DNA from: Actinomadura pelletieri DSM 43383
GTDB lineage: Bacteria > Actinomycetota > Actinomycetes > Streptosporangiales > Streptosporangiaceae
Assembly (NCBI RefSeq): GCF_003634705.1
Contig: NZ_RBWU01000001.1
Span: 868,001 to 932,000, forward strand
Direction of reading: 5' to 3'
DNA length: 64,000 bases
Positions 7,437-16,477 of the stretch are shown here, piece by piece. Every line of letters begins with the position of its first letter. The first letter of the stretch is position 1. The notes beneath the pieces are model-generated. The model did no database searches and was not told the DNA's origin. It was given only the letters and a program-made list of their open reading frames with translations. Made by a program: the position numbers and the translations under genes.

Positions 7437-7922
7437 TCAGGAGATGGTGTCCAGGGCGCGTTCGAAGGCGGCCGCGAAGCCGATGCGACCGGCGATGCTG
7501 AGGAGCATCTCGTCCGGATACAACTCCAGGTCGCCCGAGATGGCGCCGAGTTCCATCTCGTCCAGGCCGAGGTCGGCGAAGATCGACATGTCGCCGACCG
7601 GAAGGACCTGGTCGAGTTCCTCGTCCTCGGGGATCGGGATGTCGAGATAGTCGAGGACCTGGCCCGCGAGCGGCCAGTCGACGGAGGCCGTGACGTCCGA
7701 CAGGAAGACCATGACCTCGTCGCCGAGCAGACGGATCGCGACGAAGAAGTCGTCGCCGACCGAGACCAGGCCGATCGTGCCGCCGAGGCTCGGCTGCTGG
7801 CGCAGGGCGTGGACGAGGCCCGCGAGGTCCTCGGTCAACGCCACCGGGAGGATCTCGGCCTCCCAGCCCTCATCTTCCCGGTACACCACGACGGCGAAGT
7901 CCGTCGCGTCCACATCTGTCAT
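7437..7922 (-). CDS. tRNA adenosine deaminase-associated protein (copy 2)
   Basis: 161 residues, ATG at 7920-7922 (a GTG six bases upstream is an alternative). Same fold and length as the next gene: TIGLVSVGDDFFVAIRLLGD aligns with the corresponding segment of copy 1, and the C-terminus LYPDEMLLSIAGRIGFAAAF aligns with ALPGDALLAVAEHAGFGEEF. Tandem paralogues before tadA suggest an old duplication and perhaps a heterodimer; the function is unknown. Confidence 0.85.
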   Translation of the reverse strand: MTDVDATDFAVVVYREDEGWEAEILPVALTEDLAGLVHALRQQPSLGGTIGLVSVGDDFFVAIRLLGDEVMVFLSDVTASVDWPLAGQVLDYLDIPIPEDEELDQVLPVGDMSIFADLGLDEMELGAISGDLELYPDEMLLSIAGRIGFAAAFERALDTIS

Positions 7923-8102
7923 TTCCACCCCACCGGCCCGTCTCCTGCCAGGGCATGGTCCCAGATGCGGCCCGCGCGCGTGCGCCCGACCGCCAAACTA
8001 GGTGCCGCACCCCTCCGTGAGACTGGGAGTCAGCACCACGGAATCCGAGGCCGCACAGGGTATTTCGGGGCCTCTTTGAGCAAATCCCCCGACCGGGTCG
8101 GG

Positions 8103-8471
8103 TCAGTTGATGCGGAAGGTGCGGCGGCGCAGCGCGGCGTGGATCCGGGCGCGGCGGGAGCGGTGCGGTGTGACCCGGCGGCGCAGTTCGCGGGCCTCGG
8201 CCAGTTCGCGCAGGAAGATCGCCCGGCGGCGGAGATGCTCGCGCACCTCCTCGGGGGAGAGGTCGCCCTGCGGGCCCGGACGCGGCGCGGCGTCCCGTCC
8301 TGTGACTTCGGTCACCTTCGCCTCGGCGGCGGGGGATTCGGGAGGCGGTTCGGCGGCCTCTGGTGGGGAGATCGTCGCCTCGGCGGGGGGCGTCACCTGC
8401 GCGGGTGGGTCGGGCGCGGACTCGCGCGCCCGCGTCGGACCTCCCGGTCCTTGATCGCTTTCGCTGTGCAT
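8103..8471 (-). CDS. Hypothetical protein, Pro-rich N-terminus and basic C-terminus
   Basis: 122 residues. Residues 1-65 are Pro/Ala/Glu rich and probably disordered. Residues 70-122 are a predicted helical, very basic segment ([20 protein letters not shown], then a run of Arg). It is divergent from upp with about 84 bp between. The contrast between a composition-biased half and an orderly charged helix suggests a real gene, possibly RNA- or DNA-binding, but I recognise no family. Confidence 0.55.
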   Translation of the reverse strand: MHSESDQGPGGPTRARESAPDPPAQVTPPAEATISPPEAAEPPPESPAAEAKVTEVTGRDAAPRPGPQGDLSPEEVREHLRRRAIFLRELAEARELRRRVTPHRSRRARIHAALRRRTFRIN

Positions 8472-8554
8472 ATCGCCATACTGCCCAGCTCAACGGCGTC
8501 TATCCAGATTCGACGACGAGGGGCGGATCGGCGGGGTTGGGCTACCGTGAGCGG

Positions 8555-9193
8555 ATGCAGACCCTGGCCGTCGATCATCCGCTCGTCGCGCACAAGCTCA
8601 CCACATTGCGGGACGTCCGCACTGATTCCCCGACGTTTCGCCGTCTGACCGACGAGCTGGTCACTCTGCTCGCCTACGAAGCGACCCGCGACGTGCGGGT
8701 GGCGGAGGCCACCGTCCAGACCCCGCTCGTCGCCGCCCAGGGCGTCCAGCTGGCGAGCCCCAAACCGCTCGTCGTGCCGATCCTGCGGGCGGGCCTCGGG
8801 ATGCTGGACGGCATGACGCGGCTGCTGCCGACCGCCGAGGTCGGCTTCCTCGGAATGCTGCGGGACGAGGGCACGCTCCAGGCCCAGACCTACGCGACCC
8901 GGTTGCCCGACGACCTGTCCGGGCGGCAGTGCTACGTCCTGGACCCGATGCTCGCGACCGGCGGGACGCTCGCCGCCGCGATCCGGCTGCTGCTCGACCG
9001 CGGCGCCGACGACGTCACCGCGATCTGCCTGCTCGCCGCGCCGGAGGGGCTGAAGCAGATGGAGCGGACGTTCGCGGGCGACGCGGCGCCCGTCCGGGTC
9101 GTGACGGCCGCGATCGACTCCCATCTCAACGAGCAGGGCTTCATCGAGCCCGGCCTCGGGGACGCCGGAGACCGCCTCTACGGCGTCGTCTGA
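8555..9193 (+). CDS. upp: Uracil phosphoribosyltransferase
   Basis: 212 residues, usual length. Converts uracil and PRPP to UMP in pyrimidine salvage. The PRPP-binding loop is [17 protein letters not shown] (about 128-144), and the uracil-binding end is [20 protein letters not shown] with YG close behind. [13 protein letters not shown] is also characteristic. The start [15 protein letters not shown] at 8555 fits the family; the longer upstream frame is antisense to the neighbouring gene. Confidence 0.97.
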   Translation: MQTLAVDHPLVAHKLTTLRDVRTDSPTFRRLTDELVTLLAYEATRDVRVAEATVQTPLVAAQGVQLASPKPLVVPILRAGLGMLDGMTRLLPTAEVGFLGMLRDEGTLQAQTYATRLPDDLSGRQCYVLDPMLATGGTLAAAIRLLLDRGADDVTAICLLAAPEGLKQMERTFAGDAAPVRVVTAAIDSHLNEQGFIEPGLGDAGDRLYGVV

Positions 9194-9396
9194 CCCACGG
9201 CTCCGGAAGGTCCTGGATCGGTCGGACTTGTGCTGTTGGAACGTTCTGATTTGAGCGTGTGCCCAACCGGTGATGTTCGTTCCCGGTGGCAGGGGGTACG
9301 GGTGTCCTACGGAACGCCAGTGTGCGTTCCCCTCCGCCGTCCCGGCACAGGGGACCGTAACGGACCGGGCGGCGCGAGCGACCGCAGGGACACGTG

Positions 9397-9657
9397 ATGG
9401 CTCACCAAGGGGAAGGCGACCTGCCGCGTTACGCCGTGATCGGGGAGCGGCTCACCGCGGAGTTCGAGGGCGTGCACGCCGCCGAGACGGTGGACCGGTG
9501 CGTGTCCGCCGCACGCTACGGTGCCGAGGAGGTCACCGGATCGGCGCCGCCCGACCTGGTGGAACGGATCGCGCGCAGGCACCTGGAAGTGCTCGCCGCC
9601 GTCGCCGCGGAGAAGCGCCGCAGAACGCGCCGTTCGTCACTCGACAACGCGCCATAG
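9397..9657 (+). CDS. Small helical protein (three-helix dimerisation type)
   Basis: 86 residues (ATG; a GTG three bases earlier is possible). Sequence such as YAVIGERLTAEFEGVHAAET, then VDRCVSAARYGAEEVTG, predicts a helical bundle and resembles short actinobacterial proteins annotated as three-helix bundle dimerisation domains. Role unknown. It precedes two small envelope genes. Confidence 0.6.
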   Translation: MAHQGEGDLPRYAVIGERLTAEFEGVHAAETVDRCVSAARYGAEEVTGSAPPDLVERIARRHLEVLAAVAAEKRRRTRRSSLDNAP

Positions 9658-9729
9658 CGCGTGCTTTGCGGGCCGTTCGGGCTGTGCGAAACTGAACCGG
9701 GGTCTGTGTCGATGCTCCGGGAGGCAGCA

Positions 9730-9888
9730 GTGCCCGCCAAGAAGTACATGACATGGGTCGCCGTCGCCTTCGTGGCGTTCTATGTGATCAAACAGCCGGA
9801 CGGCGCGGCACAGTCGGTGGAGAACGCGGCCAACGGCCTCGCCTCCGCCGCAGGATCCCTGGCCACCTTCGTCAACGCGCTCGCCTGA
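9730..9888 (+). CDS. Small single-span membrane protein
   Basis: 52 residues, GTG start preceded by GGGAGG at good spacing. One hydrophobic segment (YMTWVAVAFVAFYVIK) is followed by a small-residue helix (SVENAANGLASAAGSLATFV). It is 7 bp upstream of the PH-domain membrane gene and probably in one operon with it. A longer frame from 9661 lacks a ribosome binding site. Confidence 0.65.
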   Translation: MPAKKYMTWVAVAFVAFYVIKQPDGAAQSVENAANGLASAAGSLATFVNALA

Positions 9889-9895
9889 GGCCGCC

Positions 9896-10507
9896 ATGAG
9901 GCTCGTGACCCCCGGGGACTCCGCACCGGCGTCGGTGAACAAGTACCTCCTCCCGCACGAAACCCAGGTGATCACGGTACGGCGGCATCCGGCCGTGCTG
10001 ATGGTCCCGGTCGCCCTCGTCCTCGGTGGACTGATCCTCGCGGGCGTGCTCAGCAACACCGTCACCGCGGCCATCACCTGGGTGTGGTGGGGCTGGCTGG
10101 CCCTGCTCGGCTGGTTCGTGTGGCGGGTCGCGGAGTGGTCGGTCGACTACTTCGTCATCACCAACCAGCGCATGTTGCTGACCACCGGGCTGATCACCCG
10201 CAAGGTCGCGATGATGCCGCTGGCCAAGGTCACCGACATGAGCTTCAAGCGGACGATCGCGGGCCGCATGCTCGGCTACGGAGAGTTCATCCTGGAGTCC
10301 GCGGGCCAGGACCAGGCGCTCACCAACGTGGACTTCCTGCCCTACCCCGAGCAGCTCTATCTCGAAGTCTGCGAGATGATCTTCCCGAACAAGAACCCGG
10401 CGCCCGAGGAGCCGCTGCCGCCGCCCCCACCGCCGCGCAGGCCCCCGAGGGAGCCGGTCGATGCGGAGGACGTCCCCACCGCCGCCGGCCCGGACGACCC
10501 GGCCTAG
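9896..10507 (+). CDS. PH domain-containing membrane protein (YdbS-like)
   Basis: 203 residues. Two close transmembrane segments at about 34-54 and 61-80 (VLMVPVALVLGGLILAGVL and ITWVWWGWLALLGWFVW) are followed by a bacterial PH (bPH2) domain: DYFVITNQRMLLTTGLITRK, then KVTDMSFKRTIAGRMLGYGE. The C-terminus is Pro-rich and cytoplasmic. Such proteins are membrane adaptors with unknown ligands. Confidence 0.85.
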   Translation: MRLVTPGDSAPASVNKYLLPHETQVITVRRHPAVLMVPVALVLGGLILAGVLSNTVTAAITWVWWGWLALLGWFVWRVAEWSVDYFVITNQRMLLTTGLITRKVAMMPLAKVTDMSFKRTIAGRMLGYGEFILESAGQDQALTNVDFLPYPEQLYLEVCEMIFPNKNPAPEEPLPPPPPPRRPPREPVDAEDVPTAAGPDDPA

Positions 10508-11297
10508 AGCTTCTCCCAACGCGGCCTCGGCCCCGCGCGCGAACGCGTGCCCCGCCCGGCGCGGCGACGCCGGAGGCGAGCGGAGCCGGGTGGATCGCTA
10601 AGCGATGTCGCGTTCGCCCCAGGACCGGTCACGTAGCGAGCCGCTAGGTGTACTGCCCATGGACGTTGGTGACGGCGACACGGGGTGGATGGTCTTGAAA
10701 TAGGGAGGACCTCCGGGCGTGGTGTGGAGCTACCACACAGCCACTCCACGCCCCGGAGACCGCGCACGGTCACGGAGACGGTCGCGCGTAGGGAGATGCC
10801 CGGGTCGGTGCTCCAGAGGCTGGAGAACCAGTACCTGATCCGTAGAAGCCGGGCAGGGGTCGATCTGCGTTTCCCGCAGATCGCCGAAGCGCTGCGCCGG
10901 ATCCCGGCCGTCCGTGTTCCCACGGAGACGACCGACCTGCAGCACAGCCAGTCCTTGTGCCCCACCGTAACGCGCCGCTGGCCGAGCTGGGCGGGACTGC
11001 GATCAACACAGCCCGGAAGCGCGGCATCCTGGTCAATATCGGCGGTTCTCGCGATCTTTTGGGGATGGTCGGATACCGTCCGAGTGTGAAGGCGTCGCGC
11101 CCGCCGGAGCGTCCGACCGGTCCCACCGGGCCCACCGGGGTGTCACGGTGGCGTGGCGACGTGCGAGCGGCGGCCCGTCAAGCCCTACCAGACGGCCTCT
11201 TCTCGCGCCGCTTCATTACTCTCGATGTGCGATAACCCGCAATGTGCAATCATGTCGGCACCCCAGCCGCCTGTTTACTTCCGCTAAGTGAGTCCAC
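10508..11297. other. Gene-poor interval
   Basis: About 790 bp without a convincing gene. Frames on both strands reach 120-150 codons, but their products are Arg/Pro/Ser rich, lack domains and have no ribosome binding sites. Inverted short motifs near 10.7 kb hint at decayed sequence, and the AT-richer stretch just before 11298 probably holds the promoter of the XRE-TPR gene. Confidence 0.5.
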
Positions 11298-12740
11298 ATG
11301 CCGGGTCCAGGCAACGTCGGCGAACGTGTCCGCAACCTGCGGCTGACCAGACGCTTGTCGCAGGCACAGCTCGCCGGTCACGACCTCTCCGACAGCTATA
11401 TCTCGTTGATCGAGTCGGGTAAGCGCACCCCGACTCCGACCGTCCTGCGCATGCTGGCCGAGCGCCTCGGCTGTACGCCCGAGTACCTCGCCGAGGGCGT
11501 CGAGCCGGAGCAGCGCGCCCATCTGGAGGTACGGGAACGCCACGCGCATCTGGCGTTGCTGCGCGGCGACCCCGTCACCGCCGAGGCGGGCTTCGACGAG
11601 GTCATCGCCCGCAGCGACGACCCCGACCTCACGTCCCGCGCACGATGGGGACGCGCCCGCGCCCTGGAAGAGCTCGGACGCGTCGACGAGGCGATCGCGC
11701 TGTTCGAGGAGCTGCGCGAACAGGCCGAACGCGACCCGGGACGGGCCAGCTGGCTGCCGCCGGTGATCGCGCTGGCGCGCTGCTACCACGCCGTCGGCGA
11801 CCTCGGTCAGGCCATCGCGCTCGGCGAACGCGCCATCGACCGGCTCACCCAGCTCGGCGTCGCCGTCGGCGAGGAGTACACCGAGGTCGGACGGATTCTG
11901 CTCCTCGCCTACGTGGATCGCTCCGATCCCGTCCGGGCCCACCAGCTCGGCCAGCGCCTCCTCAACCCGGAGGGCGCCGGTGACGAACCGGTGAGCGTCC
12001 ACTACCAGCGGGCCAGCGTGCGCGCACTCGACGAGGGCACGATCGGCGACTCGCTGTACTTCGCCGACCAGGCCCTCGCGGCACGGGGCGACGCGGGCCC
12101 GGCGCAGTCGCGCGCACGGCTCTCCCTCGCGGCCGCCAAGGCGCTGCTCAGGGGCGTCATGCCGTTCTCGACCGCCGTGCAGCCCGGCATCGCGCCCGCC
12201 GGTGGGCACGGGTTCGAGCGTCCCCGTCCCGAGGGGTCGCCGGAGGCCGCGCAGGAGGCGCTGGAGCTTCTCGACGGCGCGACGGGCCTCAACGGCGCGG
12301 AGTCCACCGAGAGCACCATCGCCAGGGCGCGCGCGCTCGTCCTGATCGGTGAGCTGGACGAGGCCATCGCCACCCTGGAGCAGTTCCTCGACACCGGCTC
12401 GGCGCTGGCTCCGCCGGAGGCACCGCGCTCGGTTGCCCCGCCGCCCGGCACAGACCTCGCGGCACGCACCCAGAAGACCGTTCTGGCCCGACTTGTCCTG
12501 GCCCGTGCACGCGTCGCCCAGGGAGATCCGCGGGCCGCCCAAGTCGTTCTGCGGGCCGCGTCCGAACAACTGTCGACCATGCCGTCCGGACGTCCGGCGG
12601 CGCATCTTTTCCGTGAACTGGGCGAGTTGTTCGAACTCGTCCAGGATCCTGACGCGGCGGCGACCGCATACCGCCAGGCGCTGGAGGCCGCGGGCCTGTC
12701 GGCGTCGTCCTCGCCGTCCAACGACAGGGCCACCGTCTGA
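11298..12740 (+). CDS. XRE regulator with TPR domain
   Basis: 480 residues. Helix-turn-helix at about 8-62 (ERVRNLRLTRRLSQAQLAGH, then DSYISLIESGKRTPTPTVLR). Residues about 75-470 are TPR-like helical pairs (for example FDEVIARSDDPDLTSRARWG and RALVLIGELDEAIATLEQFL). This XRE-TPR plan is widespread in actinomycetes, where members act as regulators of development or antibiotic genes, often by sensing peptides. It is monocistronic here; target genes unknown. Confidence 0.85.
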   Translation: MPGPGNVGERVRNLRLTRRLSQAQLAGHDLSDSYISLIESGKRTPTPTVLRMLAERLGCTPEYLAEGVEPEQRAHLEVRERHAHLALLRGDPVTAEAGFDEVIARSDDPDLTSRARWGRARALEELGRVDEAIALFEELREQAERDPGRASWLPPVIALARCYHAVGDLGQAIALGERAIDRLTQLGVAVGEEYTEVGRILLLAYVDRSDPVRAHQLGQRLLNPEGAGDEPVSVHYQRASVRALDEGTIGDSLYFADQALAARGDAGPAQSRARLSLAAAKALLRGVMPFSTAVQPGIAPAGGHGFERPRPEGSPEAAQEALELLDGATGLNGAESTESTIARARALVLIGELDEAIATLEQFLDTGSALAPPEAPRSVAPPPGTDLAARTQKTVLARLVLARARVAQGDPRAAQVVLRAASEQLSTMPSGRPAAHLFRELGELFELVQDPDAAATAYRQALEAAGLSASSSPSNDRATV

Positions 12741-12845
12741 CCGTCCCCCCTCGAGCGACAGGGGTGGTGGTCGGGGCGGAATAAAACCCGGTCGACGAGT
12801 GTCCTATCATCGAAACATGGGATGACTCGCTGACCGGAGGTAAAG

Positions 12846-13532
12846 GTGACTCTGCGCACGGCACGGCGTTCGTCGCTGGTCGATCAGGTGATCGACCAGC
12901 TGAGGGGCGAGATCGCCGGCGGGGGCTGGCCGGTCGGCGCGAAGATCCCGCCGGAGCCGGTTCTGTCGGAGACCCTCGGAGTGGGCCGTAATACCGTCCG
13001 GGAGGCGGTCCGCGCGCTCACCCACGCGGGGCTGCTCGAAAGCCGGCAGGGCGACGGCACCTACGTGCGGGCCACGAGCGAGCTGTCCGGGGCCGTCCGG
13101 CGCCGGTTGGCGACCGCGGAACTCGTCGACATCCTCGAGGTCCGGCGCGGACTTGAGGTCGAGGCGGCCCGCCTCGCCGCCGCCCGCCGCACCGAGGGCG
13201 ACATCGCCGCCATCGCGGGCGCCCTCGCCCGCCGGGACGCGGCCTGGGCCGAAGGCGACCACGCCGCGTTCGTCGAGGCCGACCTGTCCTTCCACACCGC
13301 CGTCGTCGAGGCCACCCACAACCGGGTACTGACCGACCTGTACCACGACTTCAGCGCCGCGCTCCGGGCCAGCATCGGCGCGGCCGGGACCCTCCTCGAG
13401 CACGTGGACGTCCCACACGGCCCCATCGCCGCCGCGATCGAAGCGGGCGACGCCGAAGCCGCCACGCAGGCCACCCACGCGTGTCTGGACCAGATCCTCG
13501 CCTCGACCGGTCATCCCGAACCGACCGCATAA
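12846..13532 (+). CDS. GntR/FadR-family transcriptional regulator
   Basis: 228 residues, GTG start with GGAGGTAAAG ribosome binding site. The N-terminal winged helix (IPPEPVLSETLGVGRNTVRE, then AVRALTHAGLLESRQGDGTY) is followed by an all-helical FCD effector domain (about 80-215) with EVRRGLEVEAARLAA and the metal-ligand-like FVEADLSFHTAVVEATHN. It is followed by a CynX/NimT transporter 200 bp downstream, so it probably controls uptake or efflux of that substrate. The last 14 codons (DQILASTGHPEPTA) are duplicated directly after the stop. Confidence 0.9.
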   Translation: MTLRTARRSSLVDQVIDQLRGEIAGGGWPVGAKIPPEPVLSETLGVGRNTVREAVRALTHAGLLESRQGDGTYVRATSELSGAVRRRLATAELVDILEVRRGLEVEAARLAAARRTEGDIAAIAGALARRDAAWAEGDHAAFVEADLSFHTAVVEATHNRVLTDLYHDFSAALRASIGAAGTLLEHVDVPHGPIAAAIEAGDAEAATQATHACLDQILASTGHPEPTA

Positions 13533-13580
13533 CCGGACCAGATCCTCGCTCCGACAGGTCACCCCGAACCGACCGCTTAA
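13488..13580. repeat. 48-bp tandem duplication of the fadR-type gene 3' end
   Basis: Bases 13488-13535 encode DQILASTGHPEPTA plus stop. The next copy (13536-13580) reads DQILAPTGHPEPTA plus stop in its own frame, with a few substitutions. It is a recent in-tandem copy of the gene end into the intergenic space. Confidence 0.85.
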
Positions 13581-13732
13581 CCCGCAACGACCACCCACAA
13601 GCCACATCACCCGCTGGGCACGACCGCGCGGCGCCACTCCGTCCGCGACGACCATCGCCTCCCGGTGGGTCACGTATCCGGTCAGACGTGCGCTGATTCA
13701 GGCGTGCCTCCCGGCAGACGACGAAGGAAGAG

Positions 13733-15001
13733 ATGAGAACCCCCGTTTCCCGCGCCACGGCCCTCTGGTCGCTCATCGGCCTGGTGCTGTTGACGATCAA
13801 CCTGCGGGCCGCCATCACCGGTATCGCGCCGGTGCTCGGCGACCTGCGGGACGTGTTCGGCCTGTCCGGCGCCGAGATCGGCGTCCTCACCACGCTTCCG
13901 GTGCTCTGCCTGGGCATCTTCGCCTCCGTCGCGCCGGCCGTCGCGCGGTGGTTCGGCACCGAGACCGCCATCGCCGGATCGCTCGTCCTGATCACGCTGG
14001 GGATCCTGGTGCGCGTGGTCCAGTCTCCGATCACGCTCTTCGCCGGAACGGTCCTGGTCGGAGCCGGGATCGCGATGGGCAACGTGCTCGCGCCCGCGGT
14101 CATCAAGCGCGCGTTTCCGTCCAGCATCGGCTCGCTCACCGGCCTCGCGATGATGCTGATGGCGACCAGCGGAGCCGTCGCCGCCGGGCTCGCGGTTCCG
14201 TTGGACGCGGCCGGGGGCTGGCGGCTCGCCCTCGCCGTCTGGGCCGTCCCGTCGACGATCGCGCTGCTCGTGTGGGGGCCGCTCGCCGTCCGTCGCCGCC
14301 GGACTCCGGAGCCGGTTGACGCGCCGCGGTCGCCGGAAGCGCCTTCGGCGAGGTCACTTCTGCGCTCGCCGACCGCCTGGTATGTCGCGATCTTCATGGG
14401 CCTGGCGTCGCTGATGTTCTATGTGCTGATGTCGTGGCTGCCGGAGATCATGCGGGATGCCGGGTTCGCACCGGCCACCGCCGGAATGATGACGTCCACC
14501 ATGTTGATCGTCGGTGTTCCGCTGGGCTTTGTCGTCCCGCTGTTCGCCGCCCGACTCCGCGATCAGCGTTCGCTCGTCGTGGCCGTCGCCGCCGCCATGG
14601 TCACCGGCCTTGGCGGGCTGCTGCTCGCCCCGTCCGCCGGCTGGATCTGGGTCGTGGCGCTCGGCCTCGCCATCGGCAGCGCGTTCCCGCTCGCGTACAC
14701 GCTGCTGAACCTGCGCTCGTCCAGCCCGATGATCGCGGCGGGTCTGTCGGGGATGGCGCAGACCGGTGGATATCTGCTCGCCGGGTTCGGTCCGCTCGTG
14801 GTCGGCGTCCTGCACGACGCGACCGGTGGCTGGACCGTGCCACTCCTGCTGCTGCTCGTGCTGGTGGTGCCGGAGGTGCTGTTCGGGTTGCTGGCGGCGC
14901 GGCCGGGGCTGGTTCGTCCCGCCGAGCCCCGCGATGCTCGCACGCGTCCGGTTCCGGCCCGGACGCACGAGTCCGCGCCGGAACCGGCCGGGGTCCGCTG
15001 A
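13733..15001 (+). CDS. MFS transporter, CynX/NimT family
   Basis: 422 residues with twelve predicted transmembrane segments. The beginning TALWSLIGLVLLTINLRAAI (near residue 9), with TGIAPVLGDLRDVFGLS behind it, is diagnostic for the CynX/NimT (cyanate / 2-nitroimidazole) group of the major facilitator superfamily. It acts in the plasma membrane and the substrate is unknown. It follows a FadR-type regulator in the same direction. The tail after about residue 385 is Arg/Pro rich and cytoplasmic. Confidence 0.9.
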   Translation: MRTPVSRATALWSLIGLVLLTINLRAAITGIAPVLGDLRDVFGLSGAEIGVLTTLPVLCLGIFASVAPAVARWFGTETAIAGSLVLITLGILVRVVQSPITLFAGTVLVGAGIAMGNVLAPAVIKRAFPSSIGSLTGLAMMLMATSGAVAAGLAVPLDAAGGWRLALAVWAVPSTIALLVWGPLAVRRRRTPEPVDAPRSPEAPSARSLLRSPTAWYVAIFMGLASLMFYVLMSWLPEIMRDAGFAPATAGMMTSTMLIVGVPLGFVVPLFAARLRDQRSLVVAVAAAMVTGLGGLLLAPSAGWIWVVALGLAIGSAFPLAYTLLNLRSSSPMIAAGLSGMAQTGGYLLAGFGPLVVGVLHDATGGWTVPLLLLLVLVVPEVLFGLLAARPGLVRPAEPRDARTRPVPARTHESAPEPAGVR

Positions 15002-15004
15002 GGG

Positions 15005-15313
15005 TCAGGACATGTCGACGGAGTCGAGGTCCAGGACGCGGGCGTGCAGGACGAGTCGCTGGTGGAGCGCGGCCCGCAACGCCCGGTGGAGCCCGTCCTC
15101 GAGGTAGAGCTCGCCCTGCCACTGGACCACGTGGGGGAACAGATCGCCGTAGAACGTGGAGTCCTTGGCGAGCAGGGACTGCAGGTCCATCTCGCGCTTG
15201 GTGCTCACAAGCTGGTCGAGGCGGACCTGGCGAGGCGGGATCTTGGCCCAGTCCCGGGACGTGAGACCGTGCTCGGGATAGGGCCTTCCATCACCCACCG
15301 CCTTGAAGATCAC
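15005..15313 (-). CDS. Conserved actinobacterial protein, ParB-like / VapB-annotated
   Basis: 102 residues beginning MIFKAVGDGRPYPEHGLTSR and containing PPRQVRLDQLVSTKREMDL and then YLEDGLHRALRAALHQR. The pattern R-x-V-x-x-D-x-L followed by a helical G-x-H-R-x-x-A segment resembles ParB-like nuclease-fold proteins. I recall databases labelling relatives as VapB-family antitoxins, but no toxin partner is adjacent here, so I do not assert a toxin-antitoxin function. It converges on the MFS gene, 3 bp apart. Confidence 0.7.
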   Translation of the reverse strand: MIFKAVGDGRPYPEHGLTSRDWAKIPPRQVRLDQLVSTKREMDLQSLLAKDSTFYGDLFPHVVQWQGELYLEDGLHRALRAALHQRLVLHARVLDLDSVDMS

Positions 15314-15517
15314 CCTCCGAGTCTACGGTGTCGACCTGACCCCGAGAAGGCGACTCAACAACATGAGTCACATGACTTACCACAAATGGTAAATGGTTAC
15401 CTGGCAGCTCAGTGGGTTCGTTAGTAAGTAACGTCCGGGCCCTGGTCGGTTTACCTACGGCGCCGGGAGGGTCGGCTTGCGGCTCGGCTCCAGCGCGTCG
15501 CCCGTCGAACCAGGTGA

Positions 15518-16336
15518 TCACCACTCCGGCGCCGGTGAGAAGAATTGTTCAACACTGGTAGCACCCGGTGACGGCTCCTTGGTGAAGATGCCCGGGGCGG
15601 CGGAACGGTAGGCGGCGAGGAGCTGCCGCTCGGCACGGGCGAGATAGGCGGCAAGCGCCGTTTCGGCCGTCTCGGTGTCGCCCACGAGGATCAGTTCGGT
15701 GATCTGCCGATTCAAGGCCAGGTAGGGCCGGTGGAACTGCTCCTGCTCGGTGGACGAGCCGTACGCGGCGAACGCCAGACGCAGTTCGGCCAGCACCCGC
15801 GTCATCGTCTCCTGAAGGCGGCGGCTGCCACTGAGCTGGGTGATCGCCTGATGCCACCGGATGTCGGCGGTCGCGACGTCCGCCCAACGCCGGTCGGTCA
15901 CGGCACGGTCGGCGTCGTCGAGGATGTCGGTGAGCGGGATGAGCAACACCCGGGGCGCGCCGTTGGCGCGGCGTACCGCGTCGAGCTCGACGAGCCTGCG
16001 CACCCGGAAGATGTCGGCGATATCGCCCGCGGTGATCCGGCGAATGAAGACACCGCGGTTGAGGCGATGGACCACCAGCTCCTCATGGGCGAGAAGCCGG
16101 AACGCCTCGCGCAACGTGTTGCGGGAGACGCCCAGGGCCTCGGCCAGTTCCCTTTCGCGCAGGTGGTGACCGGGACGGGCGCCGCCCCCCGCGACCATCT
16201 CCCGGAACCGCCTGACCGTGCGAATCACCGCGCTGTCGCCGTCGCCCTCGTCGATGGGCTGCGGGGGGTTGTCGCGGAACCATGTGAGGACCGGGTCGGC
16301 GGGCATGGCGTCTGCCTTGTCCATGTCAGATGACAC
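15518..16336 (-). CDS. GntR/FadR-family regulator
   Basis: 272 residues. Winged helix at about 40-105 (HHLRERELAEALGVSRNTLR and EELVVHRLNRGVFIRR), then an FCD-type helical domain with IADIFRVRRLVELDAVRRA and DIRWHQAITQLSGSRRLQE. The N-terminus has a 40-residue extension. A 13-bp palindrome lies 53-65 bases upstream of the start, suggesting autoregulation. No enzyme gene is adjacent on the same strand, so the regulon is unknown. Confidence 0.9.
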   Translation of the reverse strand: MSSDMDKADAMPADPVLTWFRDNPPQPIDEGDGDSAVIRTVRRFREMVAGGGARPGHHLRERELAEALGVSRNTLREAFRLLAHEELVVHRLNRGVFIRRITAGDIADIFRVRRLVELDAVRRANGAPRVLLIPLTDILDDADRAVTDRRWADVATADIRWHQAITQLSGSRRLQETMTRVLAELRLAFAAYGSSTEQEQFHRPYLALNRQITELILVGDTETAETALAAYLARAERQLLAAYRSAAPGIFTKEPSPGATSVEQFFSPAPEW

Positions 16337-16388
16337 ATAGCGAACCTAAACCTGGTGGCCGACTTGGGTCAGGCCCCGAGTCTGGAAG

Positions 16389-16401
16389 ATTGTTGAACAA
16401 T
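16389..16401. promoter_or_regulatory. Probable GntR operator
   Basis: attgttgaacaat is a perfect inverted repeat (ATTGTT / AACAAT) around a central G, in the AT-rich DNA between the divergent FadR-type gene and the WD40 gene. A related ttgttcaaca occurs at 15545-15554 inside the regulator gene. Short A/T palindromes of this kind are typical FadR-subfamily operators. Confidence 0.55.
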
Positions 16402-16477
16402 ACCTTAGCGTCGGCGGTATCGAGATCGTCTGGTCCGCCCGAGCCGTTCAGGACCTCCGAAAGACAGGGATGGTCAC

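Noticed and set aside
10504..11135. Transposase remnant
   Set aside because: Overlapping frames of 70-150 codons looked like decayed coding DNA, but I could not match any catalytic motif or terminal repeats.
15005..15313. Toxin-antitoxin locus
   Set aside because: Relatives are sometimes labelled VapB, but no PIN-domain toxin or other small partner is adjacent.
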